A DNA stretch of 64,000 nt from NCBI RefSeq assembly GCF_026241155.1, contig NZ_JAPFGP010000002.1, forward strand, positions 310,001 to 374,000, in the 5' to 3' direction. This DNA is from Paucibacter sp. PLA-PC-4. Lineage in GTDB: Bacteria; Pseudomonadota; Gammaproteobacteria; Burkholderiales; Burkholderiaceae_C. The position numbers and the translations under genes were made by a program. The notes beneath the pieces are model-generated. The model did no database searches. It was not told the DNA's origin and saw nothing but the letters and a program-made list of their open reading frames with translations. Below are positions 36,272 to 46,462 of the stretch, piece after piece. Within the stretch, counting starts at the first letter, position 1. The number at the start of each line of letters is the position of its first letter.

Positions 36272-37213
36272 TCAGTCCGCAATGGTGTCCATTGCCACCG
36301 CCGATGGGGGGGGGCGTTGCGAGCGCCTGACATTGAGCCAGGCCGAGGCCGCGCCGCAGGCCGACAGCACGCCCATGCCCAGCCAGGCATAGCCGTCCGG
36401 CACATGGTTGAAGAACAGCCAGCCGATCGCCGCCGCGACGGCAATCTGCACATAGACGAAAGGCATCAGGGTTCCGGTCGGCGCCAGGCCCAGCGCCAGG
36501 ATCAGCAGCAGATGGCCCAGGGTGCCCAGCAGGCCGATGAAGGCCATCAGCGCGAGCTGCCCGCTGGTGGCGGCACGCAGCGGCTCCAGCACCGGGAAGG
36601 GCCCCAGCGCCAGCAGCAGGCTCAGCAGCAGCATGCCGGTCAGGCCGGTGTAGAAATGGGTGGTGTAGGGGCTCTCTAGCGCCGAGAGCTTGGCAGTCAG
36701 CACCTGAAAGCTCGCATAGGTCAGCGCGCCGGCCAGCGGGAACATCACGGCCCAGCCGAACATGCCGCTGCCGGGCCTGATCACGATCAGCGCGCCGGCA
36801 AAGCCGCCGATCACCAGGGCCCAGCGCAGGCGCGAGACGCGCTCGTGCAGTACCAGGGCCGCCAGCAGGGTCACGACCACCGGGGTCAGCATATTGATCG
36901 CGGTGAACTCGGCCACCGGCATGTACTGCACGCCGTAAAAGCTCATCGCGCTGGTGGCCAGCAGCAGCAGGCCGCGCACCGCCTGGAACTTCGGATGGGC
37001 CGAACGGAAGGCACCGGTGTCGCCGCGCGCACGCTGCAGGCCCAGCCAGATAGCCATCGTCAGGGCCTGGAAGCTGTAGCGCGCCCACAGGATCAGCAGC
37101 ACCGGCAGGAAAGCGCCCAGATAGCGGATCGTGCTGTCCATGGACGCGAAGCACGCGGCCATCAGCACGATCAGCGCAATGCCCAGCAGCGGGCGGTGAC
37201 GGGCGGCGCTCAA
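36272..37213 (-). CDS. DMT superfamily (EamA) transporter
   Basis: 313 residues if translation starts at TTG 37213, which overlaps the stop codon of the PHP gene (TTGA) and gives a protein that begins just before the first membrane helix. The open frame upstream is inside the PHP gene. Ten hydrophobic segments form two EamA repeats (about 10-140 and 155-290). The substrate is probably a small metabolite or amino acid; it cannot be told from sequence. Ends 9 bp before yciO. Confidence 0.83.
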   Translation of the reverse strand: MSAARHRPLLGIALIVLMAACFASMDSTIRYLGAFLPVLLILWARYSFQALTMAIWLGLQRARGDTGAFRSAHPKFQAVRGLLLLATSAMSFYGVQYMPVAEFTAINMLTPVVVTLLAALVLHERVSRLRWALVIGGFAGALIVIRPGSGMFGWAVMFPLAGALTYASFQVLTAKLSALESPYTTHFYTGLTGMLLLSLLLALGPFPVLEPLRAATSGQLALMAFIGLLGTLGHLLLILALGLAPTGTLMPFVYVQIAVAAAIGWLFFNHVPDGYAWLGMGVLSACGAASAWLNVRRSQRPPPSAVAMDTIAD

Positions 37214-38091
37214 GATGAAGCAGCGGGGCGGTGGATGCGGTGCTCCAGCGCCTGCCAGACGGGGCTCAGCCGGCCCGACAGATCGGCCAGCCGACCCAGG
37301 TCGGTGTGGCTCTCTTCGGGCGAGTGGAAATCGGAGCCGCGCGAGGCCAGCAACTCGAACTCCAGCGCGGTCTCGGTGTACTTGGCCGCATCGGCGGCCG
37401 AGTGGCTGCCGGTCACGACCTCGACGCCGCGGCCGCCATGGGCGATGAATTCGGTGAACAGCGCGTATTCCTCGGTCGGTGTGAAGCCGTAGCGGGCCGG
37501 ATGGGCGATCACCGCGATGCCGCCGGCCTCGCGCACCCAGCGCACCGCCTCGCCCAGGCCGGCCCAGCGGTGCTCGACATAGCCGGGCTTGCCCTCGGTC
37601 AGGTAGCGGCGGAACACCTCGCTGACATCGCTGCAATGGCCGGCCTCGACCAGGAAGCGCGCGAAATGGGTGCGCGAGATCAGCTCCGGATTGCCCACAT
37701 AGGTCAGCGCGCCTTCATAAGCGCCCTTGATGCCCACCTGGGCCAGGCCGGCCGCCATCTCACGGGCGCGCTGCTCGCGCCCGCCCCGGGTGGCGCGCAG
37801 GCCGGCGATCAGGGCCTCGTTGCGGTGATCGAAACCCAGGCCGACGATGTGCACGACCCGGCCGGCAAAGCTGACCGAGATCTCGGTGCCGGTCAGATAG
37901 CTCATGCCCAGGGCCAGCGCCGCATCCAGCGCACGCTGCTGGCCGCCGATCTCGTCATGATCGGTGAGCGCCCACAGCTCCACCCCATTGGCCTGGGCGC
38001 GCGCGGCCAGGGCCTCGGGCTCCAGCGTGCCATCCGAGACCTTGGAATGGCAATGCAGGTCGGCGTTGGTCAGGGGGGTGGTGGTTTTCAC
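37210..38091 (-). CDS. PHP-domain phosphoesterase, RNase AM type (YciV/TrpH)
   Basis: 293 residues. All PHP metal-binding motifs are present: DLHCHSKVSDG, LTDHDE, VIAHPARY and GSDFHSPEESHTDLG. Length and sequence match YciV/TrpH, which was shown in E. coli to be a 5'-3' exonuclease (RNase AM) that also matures the 5' end of 23S rRNA. First gene of the PHP-DMT-yciO operon. Confidence 0.88.
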   Translation of the reverse strand: MKTTTPLTNADLHCHSKVSDGTLEPEALAARAQANGVELWALTDHDEIGGQQRALDAALALGMSYLTGTEISVSFAGRVVHIVGLGFDHRNEALIAGLRATRGGREQRAREMAAGLAQVGIKGAYEGALTYVGNPELISRTHFARFLVEAGHCSDVSEVFRRYLTEGKPGYVEHRWAGLGEAVRWVREAGGIAVIAHPARYGFTPTEEYALFTEFIAHGGRGVEVVTGSHSAADAAKYTETALEFELLASRGSDFHSPEESHTDLGRLADLSGRLSPVWQALEHRIHRPAASS

Positions 38092-38505
38092 CCCGTTATG
38101 TTAAGTGGGCGGCGAGATTGGGCGGGATGGCGGGGCTTTGGAGGGTAGGCGGTGAACGCCGTTCAGGTGCTCCAGCACCGGTATTGGCTCGGACTGGCCT
38201 GAGGCCGCTGGCGGGCGGCGCCGGCCTCAGGGTTCTGTACGCTGGCGATGGGCTTGACGATGATGGCAACATACAGCTTCGTAGTTGGCAGCCCGCCCAT
38301 AGTTTTGACCGCATGGCCTCGTCAGATTCGATCCAGCCCCCAACGGCCAGCGCCATCGGGCTGGGCGGTTCAGTTCTACACGGTTCATCTGCCGCTTGCC
38401 ACGCTCGGCCTAGTTGCCTGCGCCTTGGGGCGGCAGATAAATGCTGACTGTTAAGCCGCACGTAGACGCTATTGCATGATGCACAGACAAAACCGGAGGG
38501 GCCGT
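38092..38505 (+). other. Gene-free region with three successive inverted repeats
   Basis: No convincing gene was seen. Three hairpins lie close together: GAAC-GCC-GTTC (38154-38164), GGTGCT-CC-AGCACC (38166-38179) and a perfect 10-bp stem CCTGAGGCCG/CGGCCTCAGG (38198-38207 with 38222-38231, 14-base loop). None is followed by a T run, so they do not look like simple terminators. The promoter for the PHP gene should lie at the left end, on the minus strand. Confidence 0.45.
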
Positions 38506-38781
38506 ATGGAAGAACGCAAGCCAGAGGGAAATCCACTTGCAGTCATGGCGGCCGGAGGGTTCCTCGGAGGCCTCATTGCTGGAGGCAATAACGCTGGACT
38601 GTTCTGGTTCTGCGTTCTGTCTCTGGGCTGTACCTATGGTCTCCTTGTACTGTTGGGGCACGCTACCAAGACGAATCGAGAACACTGGATGGGGACCGTT
38701 CTCGGTCTGTCCACTTTTGTCCCTCTTCCATGCGGCTTCGTGGGAATGATGCTTGGCAAGTCAATCTGGGGCACGCCGTGA
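38506..38781 (+). CDS. Small membrane protein of unknown function
   Basis: 91 residues from ATG 38506, which has GGAGGG seven bases upstream; an ATG at 38476 is in frame but lacks such a site. Two to three hydrophobic segments are visible: AVMAAGGFLGGLIAGG, LFWFCVLSLGCTYGLLVLLG and GLSTFVPLPCGFVGMMLG. A short charged N-terminus precedes them. No family is recognised. Base composition is lower in G+C than the flanking core genes, in line with the accessory patch that follows. Confidence 0.65.
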   Translation: MEERKPEGNPLAVMAAGGFLGGLIAGGNNAGLFWFCVLSLGCTYGLLVLLGHATKTNREHWMGTVLGLSTFVPLPCGFVGMMLGKSIWGTP

Positions 38782-38918
38782 GGTTCGTGTTCGCCGTACA
38801 CCTGGTGCGTGGGGTCGGCCTCAAGCCCCCCCCTAAATAATTGATCTGCAATGGTGTTTTGGCCGGACTGCCGCTGGGGCAGCGTGTTCGGCCTCGCTCA
38901 TACAGCCGCACCCTGAAA

Positions 38919-38950
38919 TTGACGCCGCTATTTAATGTAGCTACATTAAA
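38919..38950 (+). promoter_or_regulatory. Promoter and palindromic operator of brnTA
   Basis: TTGACG (38919-38924), exactly 17 bp, then TACATT (38942-38947) form a good sigma70 promoter. A perfect 20-bp palindrome, TTTAATGTAGCTACATTAAA (38931-38950), covers the spacer and the -10. The brnT ATG is at 38953, so the transcript would be leaderless or nearly so. BrnA antitoxins bind inverted repeats in their own promoter and repress it; this palindrome is the obvious candidate. Confidence 0.8.
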
Positions 38951-38952
38951 GC

Positions 38953-39222
38953 ATGCGAATTGAGTTTGACCCAGCCAAAGACGCGAGCAATCTGGACAAG
39001 CACGGGCTATCGCTGGCATTGGCGGCCGGACTCGATTGGGATGCATCACTGGTGTGGGTCGATGAACGGTACGAGTACGGCGAGTTACGCATGATCGCGT
39101 TGGCGCCGGAGACCGGGATCCTTTACTACGTGGCATTTGTAGATCGTGGCGAGACGCGAAGAATCATCAGCTTGCGCAGAGCCAACCGACGCGAGGTGAA
39201 GCACTATGTCCAAAGTTTCTAA
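38953..39222 (+). CDS. brnT: BrnT family ribonuclease toxin
   Basis: 89 residues with the BrnT pattern: FDPAKDASNLDKHGLSLALA at the start, a central DERYEYGELRMIALA strand pair and the C-terminal RRIISLRRANRREVKHY. BrnT is a RelE-fold RNase that blocks translation; the C-terminal Arg residues in this segment are needed for activity in the characterised Brucella protein. No Shine-Dalgarno sequence is seen, consistent with a leaderless mRNA. The antitoxin gene overlaps by 17 bp. Confidence 0.88.
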   Translation: MRIEFDPAKDASNLDKHGLSLALAAGLDWDASLVWVDERYEYGELRMIALAPETGILYYVAFVDRGETRRIISLRRANRREVKHYVQSF

Positions 39223-39505
39223 GCGCCCTGCCATCGTCATGCCGACGGTGGTGGAGGACAAAGCAATCACGACGGCCGCAAAGGCCGACCCCGACGCGCA
39301 ACCCCTGACCCCGAAACAACTGCAAGCCATGGTGCCGATGAAAGCCCTGCGCGGTCGGCCCAAGTCTGAGAACAAGAAGCTGCTGGTGTCAGTCCGCTAC
39401 AGCCCAGAGGTTGTGGCCTACTTCAAGTCAACCGGCGAGGGGTGGCAGTCGCGTATGGATGGCGTGCTCCAGCAATACGTTGCTCGTCAATCGCGGCGAG
39501 CGTGA
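39206..39505 (+). CDS. brnA: BrnA family antitoxin
   Basis: 99 residues. The C-terminal half carries the ribbon-helix-helix-like DNA-binding region RGRPKSENKKLLVSVRY followed by YSPEVVAYFKSTGEGWQSRMDGVL, typical of BrnA. The N-terminal half (PTVVEDKAITTAAKADPD) is the part that wraps the toxin. It neutralises BrnT and represses the operon. The toxin-first order and the overlap are usual for brnTA. Confidence 0.88.
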   Translation: MSKVSKRPAIVMPTVVEDKAITTAAKADPDAQPLTPKQLQAMVPMKALRGRPKSENKKLLVSVRYSPEVVAYFKSTGEGWQSRMDGVLQQYVARQSRRA

Positions 39506-39640
39506 GACAAATCGACCTCATGGCATCACTATCCCAACGTTTTCTGACACCGTCAAAGCAGTCCCTTTGGCGTGGCGGCCGTCGGTGTACTCCTCGCGCC
39601 AACCATCCAGCGCCGCGCCGCCATCTTGTCTAGACAACAA

Positions 39641-40099
39641 ATGAACATCCGCCCCTACACCCCCACCGATTGGCGTCGCGTATGCGAAATCCACGACGTG
39701 GCCCGTCGCGATGAGTTGGCCGCAGCCGGGCTTGGCGATGCCTATCTGACGCTGGCACAGACGGCCGACAACGAAGGCTTCCATGAGTACGAGATTCGTG
39801 TCGCCGAGCGCGACGACGGGCATGTCCTTGGGTTCGTGGCTTTCTCGCCGGACGAGCTGGCCTGGCTCTACGTCGACCCGCTGTTCTATGGCAAGGGCGT
39901 CGGCTCGGCCCTGATACAGGCGGCGCTTCGCGAGACGGGGGCGGCACTGAGCGCCGAGGTGCTCGACGGCAATAGGGCCGCACTGGCGACCTACAAGAAG
40001 GCCGGCTTTGTCGAGACCGGTCAGGCCCATGGGCGCATGCCCGGCAACGAGAGTTTCGCGGTGACGGTGTCGGAGTTGAGGCATCCGGGTCTTGCATGA
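39641..40099 (+). CDS. GNAT family N-acetyltransferase
   Basis: 152 residues from ATG 39641; a longer frame upstream lacks coding character. GNAT features: start NIRPYTPTDWRRVCEIHD, strand LGFVAFSPDELAWLYVDPLFYGKGVGSALIQ with the acetyl-CoA loop, and the ending LATYKKAGFVETGQ. It lies between the brnTA and yefM-yoeB modules. It is not one of the known toxin acetyltransferases, which are usually paired with a DUF1778 antitoxin; none is seen here. Substrate unknown. Confidence 0.85.
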   Translation: MNIRPYTPTDWRRVCEIHDVARRDELAAAGLGDAYLTLAQTADNEGFHEYEIRVAERDDGHVLGFVAFSPDELAWLYVDPLFYGKGVGSALIQAALRETGAALSAEVLDGNRAALATYKKAGFVETGQAHGRMPGNESFAVTVSELRHPGLA

Positions 40100-40178
40100 G
40101 CCGCCAGCTTGAGCCCGTCAGTAGCCGCCGCATCGCGGCTGGCTAGGGACGGGGGCATTCCTTTGACTCGGTGGCGCC

Positions 40179-40433
40179 TCAGTAGTGATATCGGAGCTGA
40201 GCAAGCAGAAGTGACTCGCCCTCGATCCTGTAGACCATGCGGTGCTCATCATTGATGCGCCGCGACCAGTAGCCAGACAGCGCGTGCTTGAGGGGCTCAG
40301 GCTTGCCAACTCCAGAGAACGGTTCGCGCATCACTTCGGCAATGAGCTTGTTGATACGCTCGACCATCTTCTTGTCCTGCTTCTGCCAGAAGAGGTAGTC
40401 TTCCCAGGCCTCGTCAGCGAAGATCAGTTTCAC
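40179..40433 (-). CDS. yoeB: YoeB/Txe family mRNA-interferase toxin
   Basis: 84 residues, exactly the usual length. Signatures: FADEAWEDYLFWQKQDKKMVERINKLI, GVGKPEPLKHALSGYWSRRIN and the C-terminal EHRMVYRIEG ... LRYHY with the catalytic Arg and terminal His-Tyr. It cleaves mRNA in the ribosomal A site. Its start overlaps the antitoxin stop by 4 bp. Confidence 0.92.
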   Translation of the reverse strand: MKLIFADEAWEDYLFWQKQDKKMVERINKLIAEVMREPFSGVGKPEPLKHALSGYWSRRINDEHRMVYRIEGESLLLAQLRYHY

Positions 40434-40681
40434 TTGGCCAGCTTCCGCTCCACACCCTTGCCTGCACCCAGTTGCGTGGTGGCGGAAAGCAATCGCTTGG
40501 CATTGGCGGGGTTGCGGAGCAGGTACGCCGTTTCTTCAAGGGCTTGGTAGTCCTCCAAGGAGAGCATCACCACCGACTGCTCACCATTGCGGGTGATGAT
40601 CAGCGCCTCGTGGTCTTCGCAAACGCGATCCATCGTGCGAGCAAGGTTTGCGCGAGCTGAAGAGTAGGTGATGGCATCCAT
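40430..40681 (-). CDS. yefM: YefM/Phd family antitoxin
   Basis: 83 residues. N-terminal Phd/YefM DNA-binding and dimer domain (DAITYSSARANLARTMDRVCEDHEALIITRNGEQSVVMLSLEDYQALEETAYLL), then a flexible C-terminal tail that binds YoeB. It represses the operon through the operator just upstream and inhibits the toxin. Ribosome site GGAAG precedes ATG 40681. Confidence 0.92.
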   Translation of the reverse strand: MDAITYSSARANLARTMDRVCEDHEALIITRNGEQSVVMLSLEDYQALEETAYLLRNPANAKRLLSATTQLGAGKGVERKLAK

Positions 40682-40697
40682 GGCGAGCTTCCGATAA

Positions 40698-40735
40698 GTA
40701 CGTCTTATTGTACAAGTCGAAGCGAGGCACGTCTA
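40698..40735 (-). promoter_or_regulatory. Promoter and YefM operator
   Basis: On the minus strand TAGACG (plus 40730-40735), 17 bp, then TACAAT (plus 40707-40712) make a promoter. The palindrome TTGTACAA (40708-40715) overlaps the -10. A second GTAC core lies at 40698-40701, with centres 12 bp apart. This matches the long and short TGTACA repeats, 12 bp centre to centre, known for the E. coli yefM-yoeB operator. Confidence 0.78.
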
Positions 40736-40777
40736 CCACGGGCGCAGCGGCCCAAGAGCGGCATGAGGCTCGACCCG

Positions 40778-42508
40778 TTACACCATCGCCTCCACAATCA
40801 TCTGCACCCGCTGCTGCCCCTGGTACTCGTCCAGGCTGAGCCGGTAGGCCAGCAGGCCGCGCTCGGGCACCGGGTCGATGTGGCCGAACCAGATCGCGTC
40901 GCGCAAAACCCCATTGGAACCGCCCTGGCGCAGGCGCAGCTTCAGATGGCGCTCGCCGACGATGCGTTGCGAGATCACCTGCACCTCGTCGCAGAAGAGT
41001 GGCGCCTCGAAGGCCTGGCCCCAGACCTGGGCGTCGAGCTCGCGCACGGTCTCGGGCGTGAAGGCCTCGGCGGGCAGGGGGCCGTCGGTGCGCAGGGTGC
41101 GGGTCAGCGCGGCGGCGTCCAGCCATTCGCGGGCGACCTGCTGCATCGCCGCATTGAAGGCCTCGAAGCCGGTCTCCACCAGCGTGCAGCCGGCCGCCAT
41201 TGCATGGCCGCCAAACTTCTTCAGCAGCTCGGGGTGGCGCTTGGACACCAGGTCCAGCGCGTCGCGCAGATGAAAACCGGGGATTGATCGGCCCGAGCCC
41301 TTGAGCTGGCCGTCGGCGCCGGTGGCGAACACAAAAGTGGGGCGGTGCAGCCGGTCCTTGAGCCGGCCGGCGACGATGCCGATCACGCCCTCGTGGAACT
41401 CGGGCTCGTAGATGCACAGGGCCGGCGGGGCGTCGCCGCTGGGCATTAGCTCATCGAGACGGCCTTCAGCCTGCTCGCGCATGCCGGCCTCTATTTCTCT
41501 GCGCTCGCGGTTGATCGCGTCGAGCTGGCGGGCCAGCTCCAGCGCGCGCGCCGGATCGTCGGTGCAGAGGCACTCGATGCCCAGCGTCATATCGGACAGG
41601 CGGCCCGCCGCATTGATGCGCGGGCCCAGAGCGAAGCCCAGGTCGAAGGCATTGGCGCGCGAGGCATCGCGGCCGGCGGCGCTGAACAGGGCCGCGACGC
41701 CGGGCTGCATGCGGCCGGCGCGCATGCGGCGCAGGCCCTGGGCCACCAGGCGGCGATTGTTGGCATCGAGCCTGACAACATCGGCCACCGTGCCCAGCGC
41801 CACCAGGTCCAGCAGGCCGTCCAGCCGCGGCTGGTTCGCGGCGTCGAAACGGCCGCGCCGGCGCAGCTCGCTGCGCAGCGCCAGCAGCACATAGAACGCC
41901 ACGCCGACGCCGGCCAGGTTCTTGCTCTCGAAGCCGCAGCCCGGCTGGTTCGGGTTCACCAGGGCCTCGGCCTCTGGCACGACGGTGACGCCATCGACCA
42001 GCGCCGGCAGATGGTGATCGGTCACCAGCACCTTCAGGCCGTGGGCCTGGGCATGGGCGACGCCGGCCAGGCTGGCAATGCCGTTATCCACCGTCATCAG
42101 CAGGGCCGGACGCAAGGGCATCGCCAGCTCGACGATGGTAGGCGTCAGGCCGTAGCCGTGCACGGCGCGGTCCGGCACCACATAGCTGACGGTGTCAGGT
42201 CTTGCGCCCAGCATCGTGAGGCCGCGCAGCGCGACGCTGCAAGCGGTGGCGCCGTCGCAGTCGTAGTCCGCGACGATACAGATTCGTGCGCCGGCCTCTA
42301 TCGTGTCGGCCAGCAGCGCAGCGGCGGCGGCCATGCCCTTCATACCCTCGGGCGGCAGCAGCCGGGCCAGGCCGTCGTCCAGCTCATCGGCCGTGCGCAC
42401 GCCGCGCGCCGCGAACAGCCGGGCCAGCAGCGGAGATAGGCCGGCCTGCTCCAGCGCCCAGGTGGCGCGCGGCGAGACCTCGCGGGTCAGCAAAAGCGGC
42501 GTCGTCAT
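40778..42508 (-). CDS. recJ: Single-stranded-DNA-specific 5'-3' exonuclease RecJ
   Basis: 576 residues, normal for RecJ. The DHH domain motifs are present: IVADYDCDGATACS, VTDHHLPAL, and the metal-binding GPRINAAGR region. The DHHA1 domain carries GGHAMAAG near 390. RecJ degrades single-stranded DNA in RecF-pathway recombination and mismatch and base-excision repair. Its ATG overlaps the TGA of the upstream RpfE-like gene (ATGA). Confidence 0.95.
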   Translation of the reverse strand: MTTPLLLTREVSPRATWALEQAGLSPLLARLFAARGVRTADELDDGLARLLPPEGMKGMAAAAALLADTIEAGARICIVADYDCDGATACSVALRGLTMLGARPDTVSYVVPDRAVHGYGLTPTIVELAMPLRPALLMTVDNGIASLAGVAHAQAHGLKVLVTDHHLPALVDGVTVVPEAEALVNPNQPGCGFESKNLAGVGVAFYVLLALRSELRRRGRFDAANQPRLDGLLDLVALGTVADVVRLDANNRRLVAQGLRRMRAGRMQPGVAALFSAAGRDASRANAFDLGFALGPRINAAGRLSDMTLGIECLCTDDPARALELARQLDAINRERREIEAGMREQAEGRLDELMPSGDAPPALCIYEPEFHEGVIGIVAGRLKDRLHRPTFVFATGADGQLKGSGRSIPGFHLRDALDLVSKRHPELLKKFGGHAMAAGCTLVETGFEAFNAAMQQVAREWLDAAALTRTLRTDGPLPAEAFTPETVRELDAQVWGQAFEAPLFCDEVQVISQRIVGERHLKLRLRQGGSNGVLRDAIWFGHIDPVPERGLLAYRLSLDEYQGQQRVQMIVEAMV

Positions 42509-43428
42509 AGGGCCTCCAGGGCGGCCAGTACATCACCCTTGGGGGCGGCGAGCTTGTGCCAGAGCTGGCTCAGGCCGCGCCTGGCCTGGGGGCGGTAGCG
42601 ACGCGCGAAGCGCTCGCCGCACAGCGTCAGCTCGACTGGCTGGCCCGCCTCGGCGCGCTTGAGCAACTCGCACAGCGGCCCGGCGTCGAGCTGCGCCCAA
42701 ACCTCGGCCCAGGCGGCCCAGTCCTCGTTGATCAGCGGCTCGCGCAGCCGCGTGTCCACGCGCAAATCGGGCTGCGGCCTGCGCGGCTGGGCGCGCCCGC
42801 AGCCGGAGATCCAGACCGAGTTCAGCGTCAGCGCGCCGCGCGCCTCGCGGGCCTCGTTCAGCGCATGACGGTGCAGCAGCATCTGCAGCTCGTTTTGCAG
42901 GCTGCGCAGGCGCCGCGCCTCGGGCATCCAGGGGTCGACATTGCGGTTGATGACGCGCTCCAGGCTGGCGCTGTGCAAGTCGGCCAGGCTGTCGTGGGCC
43001 ACATACCAGCGGCTCGCCGCGCCCCAGGCCATGGTCCAGCCCTCATCAGCAGGGAACAACCAGGCCAGTGACTCGAAAAAGGCACGCGACTCGGCCTCGT
43101 CGAGCTTGAGCGCCTGTGGGTTCAAAGCGGTGATCTGGTCGCTGCCGACCGACAGATGCAGCGGCGTGAGCAGGGCCCAGGCCTTGGCCTCGACCGCAAT
43201 GCCGTCATCGGCAGCCTGGGCCGCCGCGAAGGGCAGTGCGTCCGCCCAGCCCCATTGGGCGGCCAGGGCCTGTTCCAGAGGGGTGTTGAGGCTGTATTCG
43301 TCGCTACCAAGGCTGCTGTCGGGGGTCAGCCGGCCCAGCAGGGCGGCCAGACGGGGCAGGGCCAGAGTCTGGGCGGCGTGGCGGCCGGCCTCGCCCAGGG
43401 CGCTGGCGTGGGGAATCATCAGATGCAT
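42505..43428 (-). CDS. Conserved protein of the RpfE/phosphoglycerate-mutase-like type
   Basis: 307 residues. It resembles the proteins annotated in betaproteobacteria and xanthomonads as RpfE-like or cofactor-independent phosphoglycerate mutase-like, which commonly precede recJ. Visible features are MIPHASALGEAG at the start, LTPLHLSVGSDQI, the WYVAHDSL segment, LNSVWISGCGR and a C-terminal WHKL. No catalytic set can be pointed to with confidence. Coupled to recJ by a 4-bp overlap, so a shared transcript is certain in practice; a functional link is not known. Confidence 0.7.
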   Translation of the reverse strand: MHLMIPHASALGEAGRHAAQTLALPRLAALLGRLTPDSSLGSDEYSLNTPLEQALAAQWGWADALPFAAAQAADDGIAVEAKAWALLTPLHLSVGSDQITALNPQALKLDEAESRAFFESLAWLFPADEGWTMAWGAASRWYVAHDSLADLHSASLERVINRNVDPWMPEARRLRSLQNELQMLLHRHALNEAREARGALTLNSVWISGCGRAQPRRPQPDLRVDTRLREPLINEDWAAWAEVWAQLDAGPLCELLKRAEAGQPVELTLCGERFARRYRPQARRGLSQLWHKLAAPKGDVLAALEAL

Positions 43429-43516
43429 GGGCGCGATTATCGAGGCCGGCCGTTGTCACCCATTCTTCACGGCCCCGCCACGGCGCCGACATCGGCGGTG
43501 CCCATGCTGAAGGACC

Positions 43517-44379
43517 ATGAAGCGAGCCCACGACATGGACCCGACCGATGCCCCTGACGAGCGCGGCAGCCTGCGCTTTCGCACCGTCTGGATCTCGGAT
43601 CTGCATCTGGGCACGCCGGGGTGCCAGGCCGAGGCGCTGTTGGATTTTCTGCGCGAGCTCGAGTGCGAGCAGCTCTTCTTGGTTGGCGACATCATCGACG
43701 GCTGGCAGTTGCGGCGCAGCTGGTACTGGCCGCAGGCGCACAACGATGTGGTGCAGAAACTGCTGCGCAAGGCGCGCAAGGGCTGCCGTGTGGTCTTCAT
43801 CCCCGGCAACCATGACGAGTTCGCCCGCAAATACCTGCATCACAGCTTCGGTGGCATCGAGGTGGCCGAGGAGTGGATACACGAGACGGCCGACGGCCGC
43901 AAGCTCTGGGTCACTCACGGCGACCTGTTCGACGGCGTGATCCAGTGCGCCAAATGGCTGGCCCATGTCGGCGACACGGCTTACGAGTTCACATTGAAGC
44001 TCAACCGCTACCTGAATTCGCTGCGTGCGCGCCTGGGCCTGCCCTACTGGAGCCTGTCCAAATACCTGAAGCTCAAGGTCAAACGCGCTGTCAGCTACGT
44101 GTCTGACTTCGAGGAGGCGCTGGCGCGCGAGGCGCGCAAGCGCGGCGTGCAGGGCGTGGTCTGCGGCCATATTCACCATGCCGAGCTGCGCGATATCGAC
44201 GGCATCCTCTACGCCAATGACGGCGACTGGGTCGAGAGCCTGACCGCCTTGGTCGAACATGCCGATGGCCGGCTGGAGATACTGGACTGGAGCTCGCTGC
44301 GCGCGGTTGCTCCGGAACCCGTCACAAAGCGGCTCGTGTCCGTCATGAAAATGTCATCCACCGTTCATAAAATCATTCA

Positions 44380-44383
<4 letters not shown>
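43517..44383 (+). CDS. UDP-2,3-diacylglucosamine diphosphatase-like metallophosphoesterase (LpxH2 type)
   Basis: 288 residues. The calcineurin-like motif set is complete: WISDLHLG, VGDIIDGW, GNHDE, THGDLFDG and GHIHHAE. Length and the LRRSWYWPQ segment fit the LpxH2 branch, which hydrolyses UDP-diacylglucosamine in lipid A synthesis in some bacteria. A separate LpxH may exist elsewhere, so the exact role is not certain. Its last bases contain the Pho box of ppk and overlap the ppk start by 4 bp. Confidence 0.83.
44340..44373 (+). promoter_or_regulatory. Pho box and promoter of ppk
   Basis: CCGTCATGAAAATGTCAT (44340-44357) matches the 18-bp Pho box (consensus CTGTCAT, 4 bp, CTGTCAC/T). Ten bases later TAAAAT (44368-44373) is a -10 with 5 of 6 matches. 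The box-to-minus-10 distance of 10 bp equals that of the E. coli phoA promoter. A third 11-bp-phased half-site, GTTCAT, begins at 44363. The ppk ATG at 44380 is about where transcription would start, so the mRNA may be leaderless. The whole element lies within the coding end of the upstream gene. Confidence 0.78.
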
Positions 44384-46446
<2,063 letters not shown>

Positions 46447-46462
46447 GCTGGCCCCGAGGCGC

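Noticed and set aside
38096-38536. 146-codon minus-strand gene in the region before the small membrane protein
   Set aside because: Low-complexity Pro/Ser/Arg product, no start signal, and it overlaps the well-initiated gene at 38506.
39641-40099. GNAT as a toxin of a type II module
   Set aside because: No DUF1778 or other small antitoxin gene precedes it.
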